Shown here in pieces: positions 5,557-6,075 of a stretch of 6,075 bases of DNA. Made by a program: the position numbers and the translations under genes. The notes beneath the pieces are model-generated. The model saw nothing but the letters and a program-made list of their open reading frames with translations. It did no database searches and was not told the DNA's origin. The stretch's first letter is position 1, and each line of letters opens with the position of its first letter. This DNA comes from CAADGL01 sp964643885 (GTDB lineage: Bacteria > Planctomycetota > Phycisphaerae > UBA1845 > Fen-1342): assembly GCA_964643885.1 (NCBI GenBank), contig CAZXUI010000120.1, forward strand, positions 1 to 6,075, given 5' to 3'.

Positions 5557-6075
5557 TGGGCGCGTTCCTCGTGCGATTGATGGATCACGACAGCGGCGCG
5601 GAGCTTGGCCGCTTCGCCGCGCGGAACATCCTCGCGTACGAGGGCATCCAGTACGTCCTGCGCCAGATCTTCCCGCCGTACCAGGCGGCGATGTCGTTCC
5701 AGGTCGGCGTCTGCGGCGCGACCGTGGGCTACCCGAACAGCTCACCGAATCCGGCCGGCGGCGCATCGTTCGGCCCGAACCTGACGTTCGCGCAGTGCAC
5801 CGACGCCAACGCGAACGAGGGTGGCTGCTACACCAGCCCGATGCGCACGTCGTTCGGCTATTCGCGCCAGGCCGCCGCGTTCACGGCCTCGCTGGAAGCC
5901 GATGGCGGCGCGCTCGTCTCCCCCGAAGTCACGTTCCCGAACAACCACGCGTGGAGCCCGCAGGCCGGCTCGGCCTGGGACTTCCCCTGGACGCCCGAGG
6001 AGATCGAGCAGCCGCCGCCAGAGTGGACGCCGAAGGAGTCGTGGGAGCCGGTGCTCGGCTACCCCTGGCAGCGGC
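5556..6075 (+). CDS. Probable tail fibre-like or virion-surface protein (3' end outside window)
   Basis: An open frame starts at ATG 5556, overlapping the previous TGA, and stays open to the right edge (173 full codons). The N-terminus has L-V-R-L-M-D-H-D-S-G-A-E-L-G-R-F (5-20), then R-N-I-L-A-Y-E-G-I-Q-Y-V-L-R (23-36), S-F-Q-V-G-V-C-G (47-54), Y-S-R-Q-A-A-A-F (102-109) and S-P-E-V-T-F-P-N-N (122-130). The order 'N-x-L-x-x-x-G-x-x-x-V', then a short V-G-V-C strand, then 'Y-x-R-Q' and 'V-x-F-P-N' is like phage virion proteins in which a leader joins a small beta domain presenting to the tail tip. Residues 133-172 are rich in Trp and Pro (W133, W141, W145, W157, W163, W171). Cysteines are at 53, 81 and 91. 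A tail tip, fibre or adsorption role is inferred from pattern and position. Confidence 0.75.
   Translation, partial: MGAFLVRLMDHDSGAELGRFAARNILAYEGIQYVLRQIFPPYQAAMSFQVGVCGATVGYPNSSPNPAGGASFGPNLTFAQCTDANANEGGCYTSPMRTSFGYSRQAAAFTASLEADGGALVSPEVTFPNNHAWSPQAGSAWDFPWTPEEIEQPPPEWTPKESWEPVLGYPWQR

Overview
The window looks like part of the late structural region of a long-tailed bacteriophage or prophage. All genes lie on the + strand, are packed nearly end to end, and run off both edges. Base composition is strongly GC-rich with G/C-ending codons in the chosen frames. From memory, the three proteins after the tape measure resemble uncharacterised proteins that recur in Planctomycetes genomes, so I lean towards a prophage, phage or phage-derived cluster from a planctomycete. 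That assignment is recall, not a search result. No integrase, attachment site, terminase, portal or confidently host gene is visible, so prophage, free phage and gene-transfer-agent-like cluster cannot be told apart.

Layout: (1) the 3' end of a gene whose last ~58 residues look like a TRAM RNA-binding domain; (2) a 137-residue lipoprotein with a second, C-terminal membrane helix, the architecture of a unimolecular spanin (host lysis); (3) a small beta-rich protein like a capsid decoration/cement protein; (4) an HK97-gp10-like tail completion or neck protein with a probable GTG start; (5) a 781-residue TP901-type tape measure protein with a hydrophobic middle, an 11-residue tryptophan repeat and a C-terminal coiled coil; (6) a 268-residue protein of unknown function starting at TTG; (7) a 277-residue two-part protein with a six-glycine hinge; (8) a right-truncated protein resembling a tail fibre or virion-surface protein.

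Together genes 3 to 8 suggest capsid finishing, head-tail joining, tail length control and distal tail or adsorption structures. The order is unusual: no recognisable tail tube or tail assembly chaperone genes separate the tail completion gene from the tape measure gene. Genes 6 to 8 have no function I can name with confidence and are the most plausible place for undescribed biology, along with the spanin-like lipoprotein placed among capsid genes. I see no promoter, terminator, RNA gene, CRISPR array or insertion sequence. The largest gap between genes is 38 bases.
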